A stretch of 64,000 nt of DNA. It comes from Isoptericola croceus (GTDB taxonomy: Bacteria; Actinomycetota; Actinomycetes; Actinomycetales; Cellulomonadaceae). A program made the position numbers and the translations under genes. Of the stretch, positions 15,596-23,889 are shown piece after piece (the stretch's first letter is position 1; each line of letters starts with the position of its first letter). Where the stretch lies: NCBI RefSeq assembly GCF_029382255.1, contig NZ_JARLLG010000001.1:558001-622000 (forward strand), written 5' to 3'. The notes under the pieces were generated by a model that saw nothing but the letters and a program-made list of their open reading frames with translations, was not told the origin of the DNA and did no database searches.

Positions 15596-17191
15596 ATGAA
15601 CGACCTGCTCGTGCTGCGTGACGGTGACGATGTCGCCGTCGCCACGCGTGACCTGACGCCCCATGACCGCGCCGTCGCGCCGGACGGGAGCGTCGTCGTC
15701 GTCCTCGACGCGGTGCCGCGGGGCCACAAGATCGCGCTGCGGGCCGTGGCCACGGGATCCGCGGTGCACAAGTACGGCCAGGTCATCGGTGTGGCGACGG
15801 GGGACATCCCCACCGGCGCGCACGTGCACTCCCACAACCTCGGGTTCGACCCCGGCGAGCGGGAGGCGCCGCTCGGCGGCACGCACACCGAGCTCGCCCT
15901 GCCTCCGGGGCCGCGCCCCTCGTTCCGTGGGTACCGCCGCGCGGACGGCCGGGTGGGCACCCGCAACTACGTCGCCATCCTCACGAGCGTCAACTGCTCG
16001 GCGTCGACGGCGAAGATGATCGCCGAGCAGTTCCGGGGCGCGGCCCTGGACCAGTTCGAGAACGTCGACGGTGTCATCGCGCTGACGCACACCAGCGGTT
16101 GCGGCCTGGTGCCGGACTCCGAGGGCGGTCAGGTGCTGCTGCGCACGCTACGTGGGTATGCCGCACACCCGAACGTCGCCGGCCTGCTCGTGCTGGGGCT
16201 GGGGTGCGAGATGGTGCCCGGGTCGGCGCTGTCGGCCAGGTCCGGGTCCGTCGCCGACCTCGGGATGCCGGGGATCGGCGCGCCAGGTCCGCAGGAGGCG
16301 TCCGGGCTGCTCGCCGCAATTCCTGACGACACCGTGGTGCGCACGATGACGATCCAGGAGACGGGCGGCGTGCGTGCCTCGGTGCGTGCCGGCGTCGAAG
16401 CGGTCCGGTCGATGCTGCCGGAGGTCAACGCTCGGCGACGCACCGAGTGCGACGTCTCCGACCTGGTGCTGGGGCTCAACTGCGGTGGCTCGGACGGCTA
16501 CTCCGGGATCACGGCCAACCCCGCCCTGGGCTGGGCCTCGGACCGGATCGTGGGCTACGGGGGCACCTCGGTCCTGGCCGAGACCCCGGAGGTCTACGGC
16601 GCCGAGCACCTGCTCACCGCCCGGGCGACGCGGCCCGAGGTGGCGAAGAAACTGCTCGACCAGCTCGACTGGTGGCGGTCCTACATGGCTGCCGGGGGCG
16701 GCACGCTCGACAACAACCCGTCGCCCGGCAACAAGGCCGGTGGGCTGACGACCATCCTGGAGAAGTCGCTCGGCGCGGTGGCCAAGGGCGGCCAGGCGGA
16801 CCTCACGGCCGTCTACGACTACGCCGAGGCCATCACCGACCGCGGGTTCGCGTTCATGGACACCCCGGGCTACGACCCGGTGTCGGTGACCGGTCTGGTG
16901 GCTGGCGGGGCCAACATGGTGGTGTTCACCACCGGGCGTGGCTCGGTGTTCGGGTGCCGTCCGACGCCGTCGATCAAGGTGGCGACCAACACCCCGATGT
17001 ACGACCGCATGGCGGAGGACATGGACCTCAACGCCGGGCGGATCGTGGACGGCACCGCGTCGCTCGACGAGGTGGGCGCGGAGATCCTGGCGAAGATCCT
17101 CGCCGTAGCGTCCGGCGAACAAACGGTCAGCGAGGAGCTGGAGATCGGCGCCGAGGAGTTCATCCCCTGGCACCTCGGCGCCGTCACCTGA
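15596..17191 (+). CDS. uxaA: Altronate dehydratase family protein (UxaA-like)
   Basis: This protein probably dehydrates a sugar acid such as D-altronate to 2-keto-3-deoxygluconate, the step after reduction of galacturonate-derived tagaturonate. The 531 residues include the N-terminal SAF domain (about 1-95) and the complete dehydratase domain. Conserved blocks include RRADGRVGTRNYVAIL, HTSGCGL, NCGGSDGYSG, NPSPGNKAGGL and TTGRGSVFGCRPTPSIKV, whose His and Cys residues bind the metal. The ATG at 15596 has GGAGAGAG upstream. Lying directly after a sugar importer and near a pectin lyase, a role in uronate use is likely. A galactarate-type substrate cannot be excluded. Confidence 0.85.
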   Translation: MNDLLVLRDGDDVAVATRDLTPHDRAVAPDGSVVVVLDAVPRGHKIALRAVATGSAVHKYGQVIGVATGDIPTGAHVHSHNLGFDPGEREAPLGGTHTELALPPGPRPSFRGYRRADGRVGTRNYVAILTSVNCSASTAKMIAEQFRGAALDQFENVDGVIALTHTSGCGLVPDSEGGQVLLRTLRGYAAHPNVAGLLVLGLGCEMVPGSALSARSGSVADLGMPGIGAPGPQEASGLLAAIPDDTVVRTMTIQETGGVRASVRAGVEAVRSMLPEVNARRRTECDVSDLVLGLNCGGSDGYSGITANPALGWASDRIVGYGGTSVLAETPEVYGAEHLLTARATRPEVAKKLLDQLDWWRSYMAAGGGTLDNNPSPGNKAGGLTTILEKSLGAVAKGGQADLTAVYDYAEAITDRGFAFMDTPGYDPVSVTGLVAGGANMVVFTTGRGSVFGCRPTPSIKVATNTPMYDRMAEDMDLNAGRIVDGTASLDEVGAEILAKILAVASGEQTVSEELEIGAEEFIPWHLGAVT

Positions 17192-17196
17192 TGGTT

Positions 17197-17263
17197 GTGG
17201 GCGCGATTTCTGGCCCGATGTGCCCGGCTATGCCGGGATTGCGAGTCCAGAAATCGCGCCCAC
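17197..17263. repeat. Intergenic inverted-repeat element, copy 2
   Basis: Perfect 17-bp arms at 17197-17213 and 17247-17263 enclose a 33-nt loop, right after the uxaA stop. The arms match copy 1 (7235-7308) nearly base for base over 20 positions while the loops differ. Confidence 0.78.
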
Positions 17264-17282
17264 ACCACGACGAGGGTGGTCG

Positions 17283-17849
17283 TCAGGGGCGGGTGACGGG
17301 CTGCTGCAGCTCGGTCACCCAGTCGCTCTGCTCGCCGTCCGGCTCCGCGCGCACGTACAGCTCGCGGCACGGTCCGGACGGCACGTAGGCCGTCCTCGCC
17401 CATGTCGTACTGGGCGATCGGCGTCTCGAGGAGCCCTTCAGCCGGTGCGAGCGCCGTCGCCACGGCGTCGAAGGACGGGCCGACGACGGCGGACACCTCC
17501 GGCTGGGCGCCGACGACGGCGGTTCGCGCCGCGAGCCGGACGGCGGGCAGCGACTTCTCGACGATCTCGATGCTGGTCATGACGTGTTCCTCCTCGATGA
17601 GCCGGAGCTTGCGTCCCACGTCGACGAGCCGCTCCGTCGCCAGGGTGTGCTCCCGGGCGACCTCCGCGCGCCGTACCTGCAACAGCTCGGCCAGGCGTCC
17701 GGCGTCGACACCGTCCGCGAGGATCAGCGCGATGTCGTCGAGGCCGACTCGTCGACGTGGGCGGGCACGAGCAGGCCGGCGGTGTCCCAGTGCCGCAGTA
17801 TGCGGTGGGTCACCTGGCCGATCTGCGCGAACGCTCCGATGGACAACAT
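17283..17849 (-). pseudogene. MerR-family regulator with GyrI-like effector domain, disrupted
   Basis: From ATG 17849 the protein begins as a normal MerR helix-turn-helix (MLSIGAFAQIGQVTHRILRH). Around 17744-17750 it jumps in another frame to GLDDIALILADGVDAGRLAE, so about 30 residues of the DNA-binding domain are missing. A GyrI-like effector domain follows (SIEIVEKSLPAVRLAARTAV). Near 17388-17392 a second shift is needed to read the natural ending YVPSGPCRELYVRAEP and the stop at 17283. With one deletion and one frameshift the product cannot be functional. It would have been a multidrug- or ligand-sensing activator. Confidence 0.75.
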
Positions 17850-17930
17850 GACACCGTTCTCCCGTCTCCCACTGTGTCAGGGTCAAGTGCTGCGGGGCTG
17901 CTCCACGGCGTCACGACGGCGGAGCAGCGG

Positions 17931-18215
17931 TCAGGCCGGGTGCCCGATCTTGGCCGCGAGCGAGAACAGCACGGCCCCCAGGGTCACCACCCCGATCATC
18001 GCCCCGACCAGCCCGCGGACGGTGCCGGGGCGCCCGTCCCGTTCGGCGACGTGGATGCCCAGGGAGCCGAGCACGATCGCGGCGACGGAGAGGGGCGCGG
18101 CCAACCAGTCGCCGACGATGGGAACGAGGGCGCAGGCCAGCCCTGCCACGCCGAGCGCGACCGCCCACTCGGCCGACCGCGGCGTGCCGGGTCGACTCGT
18201 CCCGTCGTCGTCCAT
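17931..18215 (-). CDS. Small membrane protein (DUF4190-like)
   Basis: This 94-residue protein has a short acidic N-terminus (MDDDGTSRPG) and two to three hydrophobic segments (about 17-36, 39-52 and 66-88), resembling DUF4190-type small membrane proteins. The ATG at 18215 has GGAG 8 nt upstream. The frame is open for about 100 codons further upstream through 33-bp repeats, but that part looks non-coding. Function unknown. Confidence 0.65.
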   Translation of the reverse strand: MDDDGTSRPGTPRSAEWAVALGVAGLACALVPIVGDWLAAPLSVAAIVLGSLGIHVAERDGRPGTVRGLVGAMIGVVTLGAVLFSLAAKIGHPA

Positions 18216-18380
18216 CTGTCGCTCCGTTCCGCTGGTCCGGCTCTCGTTCGGATCAAGTGTGACCGGCATCAGGCGGGCCACACGCTGATCAGCTGGGTCC
18301 GGGCCGAGCACGGGGATGTCGCGGACGGGTGCTGCCGGCCCGTGAGAATGACGCGCTTCGTTGCCTTCTGCGGCCCCGGA

Positions 18381-18465
18381 CCCCCCTTGAATGAAGTCAG
18401 GTGCACTCGACCCTCCCCCTTGAATGAAGTCAGATGCACTCGACCCTCCCCCTTGAATGAATGCC
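18381..18465. repeat. 33-bp tandem repeats upstream of the ATPase pseudogene
   Basis: The core TTGAATGAAGTCAG occurs at 18387 and 18420, and a shortened third copy (TTGAATGAA) at 18453, an exact 33-bp period. Between cores runs GCACTCGACCCTCCCCC. Read on the minus strand the unit would encode an 11-residue FIQGGGSSAPD-type repeat, but no gene there is convincing. Its purpose is not known. Confidence 0.75.
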
Positions 18466-18481
18466 ATGCTGCCGTCTTGAC

Positions 18482-19948
18482 ATGCGCGGCGACTCCATCC
18501 GGCAACACCTCGGTGAGCGAAACCCCTGGTGGAAGGCACAAGTGCTCGGCGAAGAGGCTACCGCCTGGACCGATCGGCACCCTGTGCTCCAGGGGTTGGC
18601 AAGCTACGACATCGGGTATCGGGCGGGAGTGCTCGACGACGTCGCGACGGATCCGCTCGGCGATCGGTTGATCGTCCTGTCGGGGCCGCGGCGCATCGGC
18701 AAGTCCGTCGCGATGCTGCAGCTCGCCGAGGCGCTCTGCGAGCGGGGTGATGTCGATCCCCGTCAGATCATCCACGTGCCGTGTGACATGTTGACGCTGC
18801 AGGACGTCCGCCGAGTACTCACACTGGCACGCAGCATGACCGAGTCGGTCGATCTCGACGGGGCGCGGCCTCGGGTGTGGCTCTTCGACGAGATCACCTT
18901 CGGTGCGTGGTTGGACGTCGGTCTTCAAGGACGCGCGGGACAACACGGCGTTCGCGCACGACACGGTCATCGCCACGGGGTCCCGATGGGATCCGGACGA
19001 GGATGTCGAGGGCAACCTCATGGCTGGCCGGGCAGGTTCTGAGACACGCCGCCGCCGAGTTCTCCTGCCGATGAGCTTCCGCGAGTTCATCAGCACCACG
19101 CGCGAGAACCTCCCTGCTCTGTCACGCGTTCATCCCGGTCACCTGCAGAGCCACGAGACGCGGGCCCAGCTCGCCGAGACGGGATTGTTCGTCGACGAGT
19201 TCGACCTGGCTTGGCAGCAGTTCCTGAGTGTGGGGGGTTTCCGCGCGCCGTGGCCGAGTACGTCCGGAACGGTGCTGTCTCGGATGCGTACTTGCAGAAC
19301 CTTCAGGCGTGGCTGCATCGGGACGTGGACCCGGAGAGCACACCCGAATCTGTGCCCCTGCTGCTGGAGGCCTTGTCAGAGCGCGCGACGAGTCCGCTGG
19401 CGGTCAACCCGACGGCGATCACCCTCGGTCGGACTCGGGCGGCCTTGGAGACCCGGCTGACGCGGATGGTGTCGTCGCACGCCGTGCTGCGCTGTCCTCA
19501 GCGAGACGACTCCGGAGCGCTGGTGCCTCGAACGCAGTCCAAGCACTACCTCACCGATCCGGTCCTCTCGTGGTTGCCGTCACGTCTACGTGGTGGGTCG
19601 ACGGCGCCCGACATGACGTCGCTGACCGAACAGGCCATCGGTGTGCACCTCGCGCGTTCGGTGGACGCCCGCTCCGAGGGGCGATGGCTGGCTGGTGACA
19701 CCATTGGATACGTACGGACGAGCAACGACCGGGAGATCGACCTGGCACCGATCCCCATGCCGTCCGACGCAGGGACCGTCATGAGTGTGCCGATCGAGTC
19801 GAAGTGGGTCTCGCGCGGCTGGAAGAGCGAGGCCCGCGTGATCGTGGGCAAGTACCAGCGAGGAATCCTCGCGACGGAGTCGATCCTGGACACGAGCGGA
19901 GCGGTGTGGGCCGTCCCGGCGCCGCTGCTGGCGATGACGCTGCTCTGA
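18482..19948 (+). pseudogene. AAA ATPase with DUF4143 C-terminal domain, two frameshifts
   Basis: From ATG 18482 the product shows a Walker A motif (LSGPRRIGKSVAM) and Walker B (VWLFDEIT). At about 18899 an extra T shifts the frame to SVFKDARDNTAFAHDTVI. At the G run 19232-19237 a missing base shifts it back to GGFPRAVAEYV, after which the DUF4143 part continues to the stop at 19948. The two indels compensate, so the total length is exactly 489 codons, but frame 1 stops at 19042 and the intact protein is not made. Sequencing or assembly error at a homopolymer is an alternative. Family members are ATPases of unclear role, some near toxin systems. Confidence 0.75.
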
Positions 19949-19960
19949 CAAGATGCTCCT

Positions 19961-21022
19961 ATGCCTCTCGCACCGCGCTACTTGGCCGACGACGCCCGCT
20001 ACGACTCGATGACCTACCGGCGCACCGGACGCTCCGGGCTCGACCTGCCGGCGCTGTCGCTGGGTCTGTGGCACAACTTCGGGCACGTGAACCCGCTGGA
20101 GACGCAGCGCGCGATCCTGTGCCGCGCGTTCGACCTCGGCGTGACGCACTTCGACCTGGCGAACAACTACGGCCCGCCCTACGGCTCGGCGGAGGAGAAC
20201 TTCGGCCGTCACCTGGCCACGGACCTGCGGCCGTACCGCGACGAGCTCGTCATCTCCACCAAGGCGGGCTACGACATGTGGCCGGGTCCGTACGGTGACC
20301 ACGGCTCGCGCAAGTACTTGCTGTCCTCCCTCGACCAGTCGCTGGCCCGGATGGGGCTGGACTACGTCGACGTCTTCTACCACCACCGCCCGGACCCCTC
20401 GACGCCGCTCACCGAGACCATGGGCGCGCTCGCGGCCGCCGTCGCGCAGGGCAAGGCGCTGTACGTCGGCGTGTCCAACTACTCGCCGTCGCGCACCCGG
20501 GAGGCGGCGCAGATCCTCGAGGACCTGGGCACCCCGATGCTCATCCACCAGCCGAGCTACTCGATGTTCAACCGCCACATCGAGATCGCCGAGCGTGAGG
20601 ACCCCTACGACGGTCAGCAGAGCGAGTCGCTGCTCGACGCCGTCGAGGACCTGGGCGTGGGCACCATCGTCTTCTCCCCGCTGCAGCAGGGGCTGCTGAC
20701 CGGCCGGTACCTCGCGGGCTCGGCGCCGGAGGGGTCGCGTGCGGCCCGTTCCGACTCGCCGTTCCTCACGGGCGACGCGCTGAGCGAGACCTACCTCGAG
20801 CGGGCCCGGGCCCTGAACGAGATCGCGACCGGGCGCGGGCAGAGCCTCGCCCAGCTCGCGCTGTCGTGGGTCCTGCGCGACCCGCGTGTGACCTCCGCGC
20901 TGATCGGCGCCTCCTCGGTGGCCCAGCTCGAGGACAACGTGGCCGCGCTCGCGGCCGGGCCCTTGACCGAGGACGAGGTCGCTGCGATCGAGCCGTACGC
21001 CGTCGACGGCACCGGCCGTTGA
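19961..21022 (+). CDS. Aldo-keto reductase, L-glyceraldehyde 3-phosphate reductase type (YghZ/AKR14)
   Basis: This 353-residue NADPH-dependent reductase has a TIM barrel. Conserved blocks are the catalytic region around HFDLANNYGPPYGSAEENFG (Asp, Tyr), K in STKAGYDMWPGPYGDHGSRK, and H in DVFYHHRPDP. The C-terminal coenzyme site reads ALIGASSVAQLEDNV. These match the YghZ/Mgr type that reduces glyceraldehyde 3-phosphate and methylglyoxal. CAAGAT lies exactly 6 nt before the ATG and no Shine-Dalgarno is seen, so the mRNA may be leaderless. It is the first gene of a three-gene operon with two kinases. Confidence 0.87.
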   Translation: MPLAPRYLADDARYDSMTYRRTGRSGLDLPALSLGLWHNFGHVNPLETQRAILCRAFDLGVTHFDLANNYGPPYGSAEENFGRHLATDLRPYRDELVISTKAGYDMWPGPYGDHGSRKYLLSSLDQSLARMGLDYVDVFYHHRPDPSTPLTETMGALAAAVAQGKALYVGVSNYSPSRTREAAQILEDLGTPMLIHQPSYSMFNRHIEIAEREDPYDGQQSESLLDAVEDLGVGTIVFSPLQQGLLTGRYLAGSAPEGSRAARSDSPFLTGDALSETYLERARALNEIATGRGQSLAQLALSWVLRDPRVTSALIGASSVAQLEDNVAALAAGPLTEDEVAAIEPYAVDGTGR

Positions 21023-21038
21023 CCGGCAGAGGACTCGG

Positions 21039-21911
21039 ATGAGCACCTGCTGGTTCGTGGGCCTGACCACGCTCGACGTCGTGCACCGCGCCACAGGGCG
21101 GCCGGGCAGCGACGAGAAGGTGACGGCCGTGCGGCAGGACGTGGCCGCGGGCGGCCCCGCGGCCAACGCCGCCGTGACCGCCGCGGCGCTGGGGGTGCGG
21201 GCCGTCCTGGTCACCGCGCTCGGTGACGGGCCGGTCGCGATGGCGGCGCGCAGCGACCTGGCCGCCCACGGCGTCGAGGTGCACGACGTCGTCGGTGGTC
21301 AGGCCTTCCCGCTCGCCGTCTCGGCGGTGCTGGTCGACGACGCCACGGGGGAGCGGTCCGTCGTCTCGGCGGACGCCGCGCTCGCCGACGCGCCCGCGCC
21401 GGGCAACCTCCCGCAGCTCCCGACGCCCGAGCTGGTGCTGCTGGACGGTCACCACCCGGCGATCGCTCGCGCCGTCGTCGAGCACCTCGACACCCTCGAC
21501 CGCCGCCCGCCCGTGGTGCTGGACGCCGGGCGGTGGCGGGAGCTGTTCGCCGAGCTCCTGCCCACCGCGGACGTCGCGGCCCTGTCGGCGGACTTCGCCG
21601 TCCCCGGGCACGACGACGGCGCGGCGGGTGCCCGGGCGCTCGGCGCCGGTGCCGTCGTGGTCACCCACGGTGGGGAGCCGGTGGAGTGGTTCGGTCCGGA
21701 GGGATCGGGGACGGTCGACGTGCCACAGGCGGAGGTCCGCGACACGCTCGGCGCGGGCGACGCCTTTCACGGGGCGCTCGCCGCCGCACTGGCCGGCGGG
21801 GCCGCGCTGTCCGAGGCCTGCGCGACGGCGGCACGGGTGGCGAGCACCCGAGTGGCGCACGTCGGCCCGCGCGCCTGGCTCGCTGAGGTGCCCGCCGAGG
21901 TGCGCCGGTGA
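21039..21911 (+). CDS. PfkB-family (ribokinase-like) sugar kinase
   Basis: This 290-residue kinase probably phosphorylates a sugar or nucleoside. The N-terminal Gly-rich block GGPAANAAVTAAALG and the C-terminal signature DTLGAGDAFHGAL, with its catalytic Asp, are intact. It begins 16 bp after the aldo-keto reductase and ends overlapping the next kinase by 4 nt (GTGA). The substrate cannot be read from the sequence. Confidence 0.87.
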   Translation: MSTCWFVGLTTLDVVHRATGRPGSDEKVTAVRQDVAAGGPAANAAVTAAALGVRAVLVTALGDGPVAMAARSDLAAHGVEVHDVVGGQAFPLAVSAVLVDDATGERSVVSADAALADAPAPGNLPQLPTPELVLLDGHHPAIARAVVEHLDTLDRRPPVVLDAGRWRELFAELLPTADVAALSADFAVPGHDDGAAGARALGAGAVVVTHGGEPVEWFGPEGSGTVDVPQAEVRDTLGAGDAFHGALAAALAGGAALSEACATAARVASTRVAHVGPRAWLAEVPAEVRR

Positions 21912-22537
21912 GCACGACGGCGGAGCTCGTCGAGCGGGCTCGCGGGCTCGCGACGCCGGGCGAGCGCGCGATCCTCGGGATCGTCGGTGCGCCCGGGTCC
22001 GGCAAGTCGACGCTGGCTCTCGCCCTGGCCGAGGAGCTCGGGCCGGACCTGGCCGTGTGCGTGGGCATGGACGGCTTCCACCTGTCGAACGCGGTGCTGG
22101 CCGCGCACGGCAGCCGCGACCGCAAGGGCGCGATCGACACGTTCGACGACGCCGGGTACGCGGCGCTGATCGCCCGGCTCGCCGCCGCGCGCCCCGGCGA
22201 CCCGCCCGTCTACGCCCCGGTGTTCCGGCGGGAGATCGAGGAGCCGGTCGCTGCCGGCGTCGAGGTGCCCGCCGAGGTGCCGCTCGTGGTCACCGAGGGG
22301 AACTACCTGCTCGCCCCCACGGGGGCCTGGCCTGCCGCTCGGTCCTGTCTGGCCGAGGTCTGGTACGTCGAGGTGCCCGACGACGTCCGGCTGGCACGCC
22401 TCGAGGCCCGGCACCAGGCGTTCGGCAAGAGCGCCGAGGAGGCTCGGCGCTGGGCGCGAGGGTCGGACCAGGTCAACGCGGAGCTCATCGAGGCGACGCG
22501 GGGTGGGGCCGACCTGGTGGTCGGGCTCGCGGGTTGA
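21908..22537 (+). CDS. P-loop nucleoside/nucleotide kinase-family protein (YggC/FrcK-like)
   Basis: This 209-residue protein of the uridine kinase/pantothenate kinase superfamily has a Walker A motif (GAPGSGKSTLALAL) and GMDGFHLSN. Relatives often sit in fructose or other sugar operons. The GTG start overlaps the PfkB stop. Together with the AKR and PfkB it suggests a sugar-phosphorylation module; which step it performs is not clear. Confidence 0.8.
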   Translation: MSTTAELVERARGLATPGERAILGIVGAPGSGKSTLALALAEELGPDLAVCVGMDGFHLSNAVLAAHGSRDRKGAIDTFDDAGYAALIARLAAARPGDPPVYAPVFRREIEEPVAAGVEVPAEVPLVVTEGNYLLAPTGAWPAARSCLAEVWYVEVPDDVRLARLEARHQAFGKSAEEARRWARGSDQVNAELIEATRGGADLVVGLAG

Positions 22538-22555
22538 TCTGCTTGACGCGCCGAG

Positions 22556-22978
22556 TCAGTACACCTCGATGGGGCAGCGGGCACCGTTCGACCGGGACAG
22601 CCTGGCGTCCGAGGTGACCAGCGTCGCGTCGAGCAGCTCGGCCAGGGCGACGTACGCGGCGTCGTAGGACGTCATCGAACCGCCGAGCTCCCAGACACGT
22701 GGGTGGAGCGCCGCGAACGGCCAGAGCTTCACGGCCAGGTCGTGGAAGTCGTCCAAGGCGGTCGCCGCCTCGCTCCGCGTGAGGTGCCCCGCCGACCACT
22801 GCCGGCGCAGCACGTTGGACACCTCGAAGGGAAGCAGCGCGGGTGCCGCGACGTGCGTGCCCGAGAGGCGTGCAGCGATCCGGTCGCCAGGCTCACCGGG
22901 GTCCATGAGGAGGACGTAGGCGGCACTGGCGTCGAGAACGATGTTTCGGTGCCGTGAGGGGTCAGCGTCGGTCGGCAT
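22556..22978 (-). CDS. vapC: VapC-type PIN-domain toxin (ribonuclease)
   Basis: This 140-residue PIN ribonuclease probably cuts RNA, often tRNA in this family. The four acidic active-site residues are present: D16 (VLDASAA), E52 (PFEVSNV), D106 (SYDAAYVALA) and D124 (TSDARL). It starts inside the end of the antitoxin gene (17-nt overlap), the usual VapBC arrangement. It looks intact. Confidence 0.88.
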   Translation of the reverse strand: MPTDADPSRHRNIVLDASAAYVLLMDPGEPGDRIAARLSGTHVAAPALLPFEVSNVLRRQWSAGHLTRSEAATALDDFHDLAVKLWPFAALHPRVWELGGSMTSYDAAYVALAELLDATLVTSDARLSRSNGARCPIEVY

Positions 22979-23192
22979 CGAGGTCCTGGAGCACCGCGTC
23001 GACGTCGGTGGGCGGCCGCGTGTGCGCGCGCCGACGGATGCGCGCGATGAGTTCGGTCTGATCGGGTGTCGCGGTCAGGTCCCGCAGGGCGGCGAGGACG
23101 TACTCCTGCATCGACCGGCCGCTGCGGGCGGCCCGTGCGGAGAGCTCGTCGCGGACCTCGTCGGGGACGTCGCGGATCGTCAGGGAGACCAT
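22962..23192 (-). CDS. vapB: VapB-type antitoxin (FitA-like ribbon-helix-helix)
   Basis: This 76-residue protein begins with the ribbon-helix-helix pattern VSLTIRDVPDEVRDELSARA. The C-terminal tail of about 30 residues is polar and should wrap the VapC toxin. It lies directly upstream of vapC and probably represses the shared promoter. Confidence 0.87.
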   Translation of the reverse strand: MVSLTIRDVPDEVRDELSARAARSGRSMQEYVLAALRDLTATPDQTELIARIRRRAHTRPPTDVDAVLQDLDADRR

Positions 23193-23232
23193 GCCAGCAT
23201 TCTACTGTGGGTGCCTGCAGAGTGCATGCGAC

Positions 23233-23706
23233 TCACAGCCCGCGGCGGAGCTTCTCCACCAGCGGCTGGATGCGGAACGGGATGAGCTCGCCCATCGAGA
23301 GTGCCGTCTCGGTGCGCAGCACCCCGTCGATGCGCAGGATGGCGGCGTCGATGCGGAACAGGTGGTCGGTGTCCCGGCAGACGACGTGCACGCGCAGGTC
23401 GGCGGCGCCGCTGTGCCCGTAGGCCTGGACCACCTCGGGGATCTCGGCCAGCTCGGTCACGATCCGGGCGAGGTCCTGCTGGTGCACCGTGACCTCGATG
23501 AACGCGGTCAGCGGGTGGCCGAGCACCGCCGGGTCGATGCAGCGGTCGAACTCCCGGAACGTGCCCGCCTGCTCGAGCCGGGTCAGCCGTGCGGTCACGG
23601 TGTTGCGGGAGATGCCCAGGCGCTGCGCGAGGGCGACCGTCGTCGCGCGCGGATCCTGGGAGAGCGCCCTCAGCAGTGCGAGGTCCACGGCGTCGATGCT
23701 GTGCAC
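23233..23706 (-). CDS. Lrp/AsnC-family regulator of the branched-chain oxoacid operon
   Basis: This 157-residue regulator has an N-terminal helix-turn-helix (VALAQRLGISRNTVTARLTR) and a C-terminal RAM effector domain (AFIEVTVHQQDLARIVTELA) that senses amino acids. It is divergent from the branched-chain oxoacid dehydrogenase operon. The intergenic palindrome at 23738-23760 is the likely site. BkdR-type Lrp proteins activate such operons in other bacteria, so control of the neighbouring operon is likely but not shown. Confidence 0.85.
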   Translation of the reverse strand: MHSIDAVDLALLRALSQDPRATTVALAQRLGISRNTVTARLTRLEQAGTFREFDRCIDPAVLGHPLTAFIEVTVHQQDLARIVTELAEIPEVVQAYGHSGAADLRVHVVCRDTDHLFRIDAAILRIDGVLRTETALSMGELIPFRIQPLVEKLRRGL

Positions 23707-23707
23707 C

Positions 23708-23760
23708 TGCTCAGCCTATCCGCTCACGATGCGCTCCGGGCTGAGCACTCTGCTCAGCCC
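23708..23760. promoter_or_regulatory. Lrp/AsnC-type operator between the regulator and bkd operon
   Basis: GGGCTGAGCA (23738-23747) and TGCTCAGCCC (23751-23760) form a perfect 10-bp dyad around CTC. A further half-site TGCTCAGCC lies at 23708-23716. Repeated dyads spaced by a few helical turns are typical of Lrp/AsnC sites. Confidence 0.65.
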
Positions 23761-23889
23761 GGGGCCACGCCCCAGAGCATGGTGCGCAGCGCGTTCGACG
23801 GCGGTGGTGCGGTGTGACGCAGCAGCGTTACGTTCGACACAACGGCGCTCGACGAGGAGCGCCGGCTCCGATGCGAGGTGAGGCCACCC

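Noticed and set aside
18381-18465. CRISPR array
   Set aside because: The 33-bp units are directly abutting with no unique spacers and no cas genes are nearby.
17931-18539. Extended 202-residue version of the small membrane protein, including FIQGGGSSA repeats
   Set aside because: A good ribosome binding site supports the start at 18215, and the upstream part lacks normal composition and overlaps the tandem repeat and the region before the ATPase.
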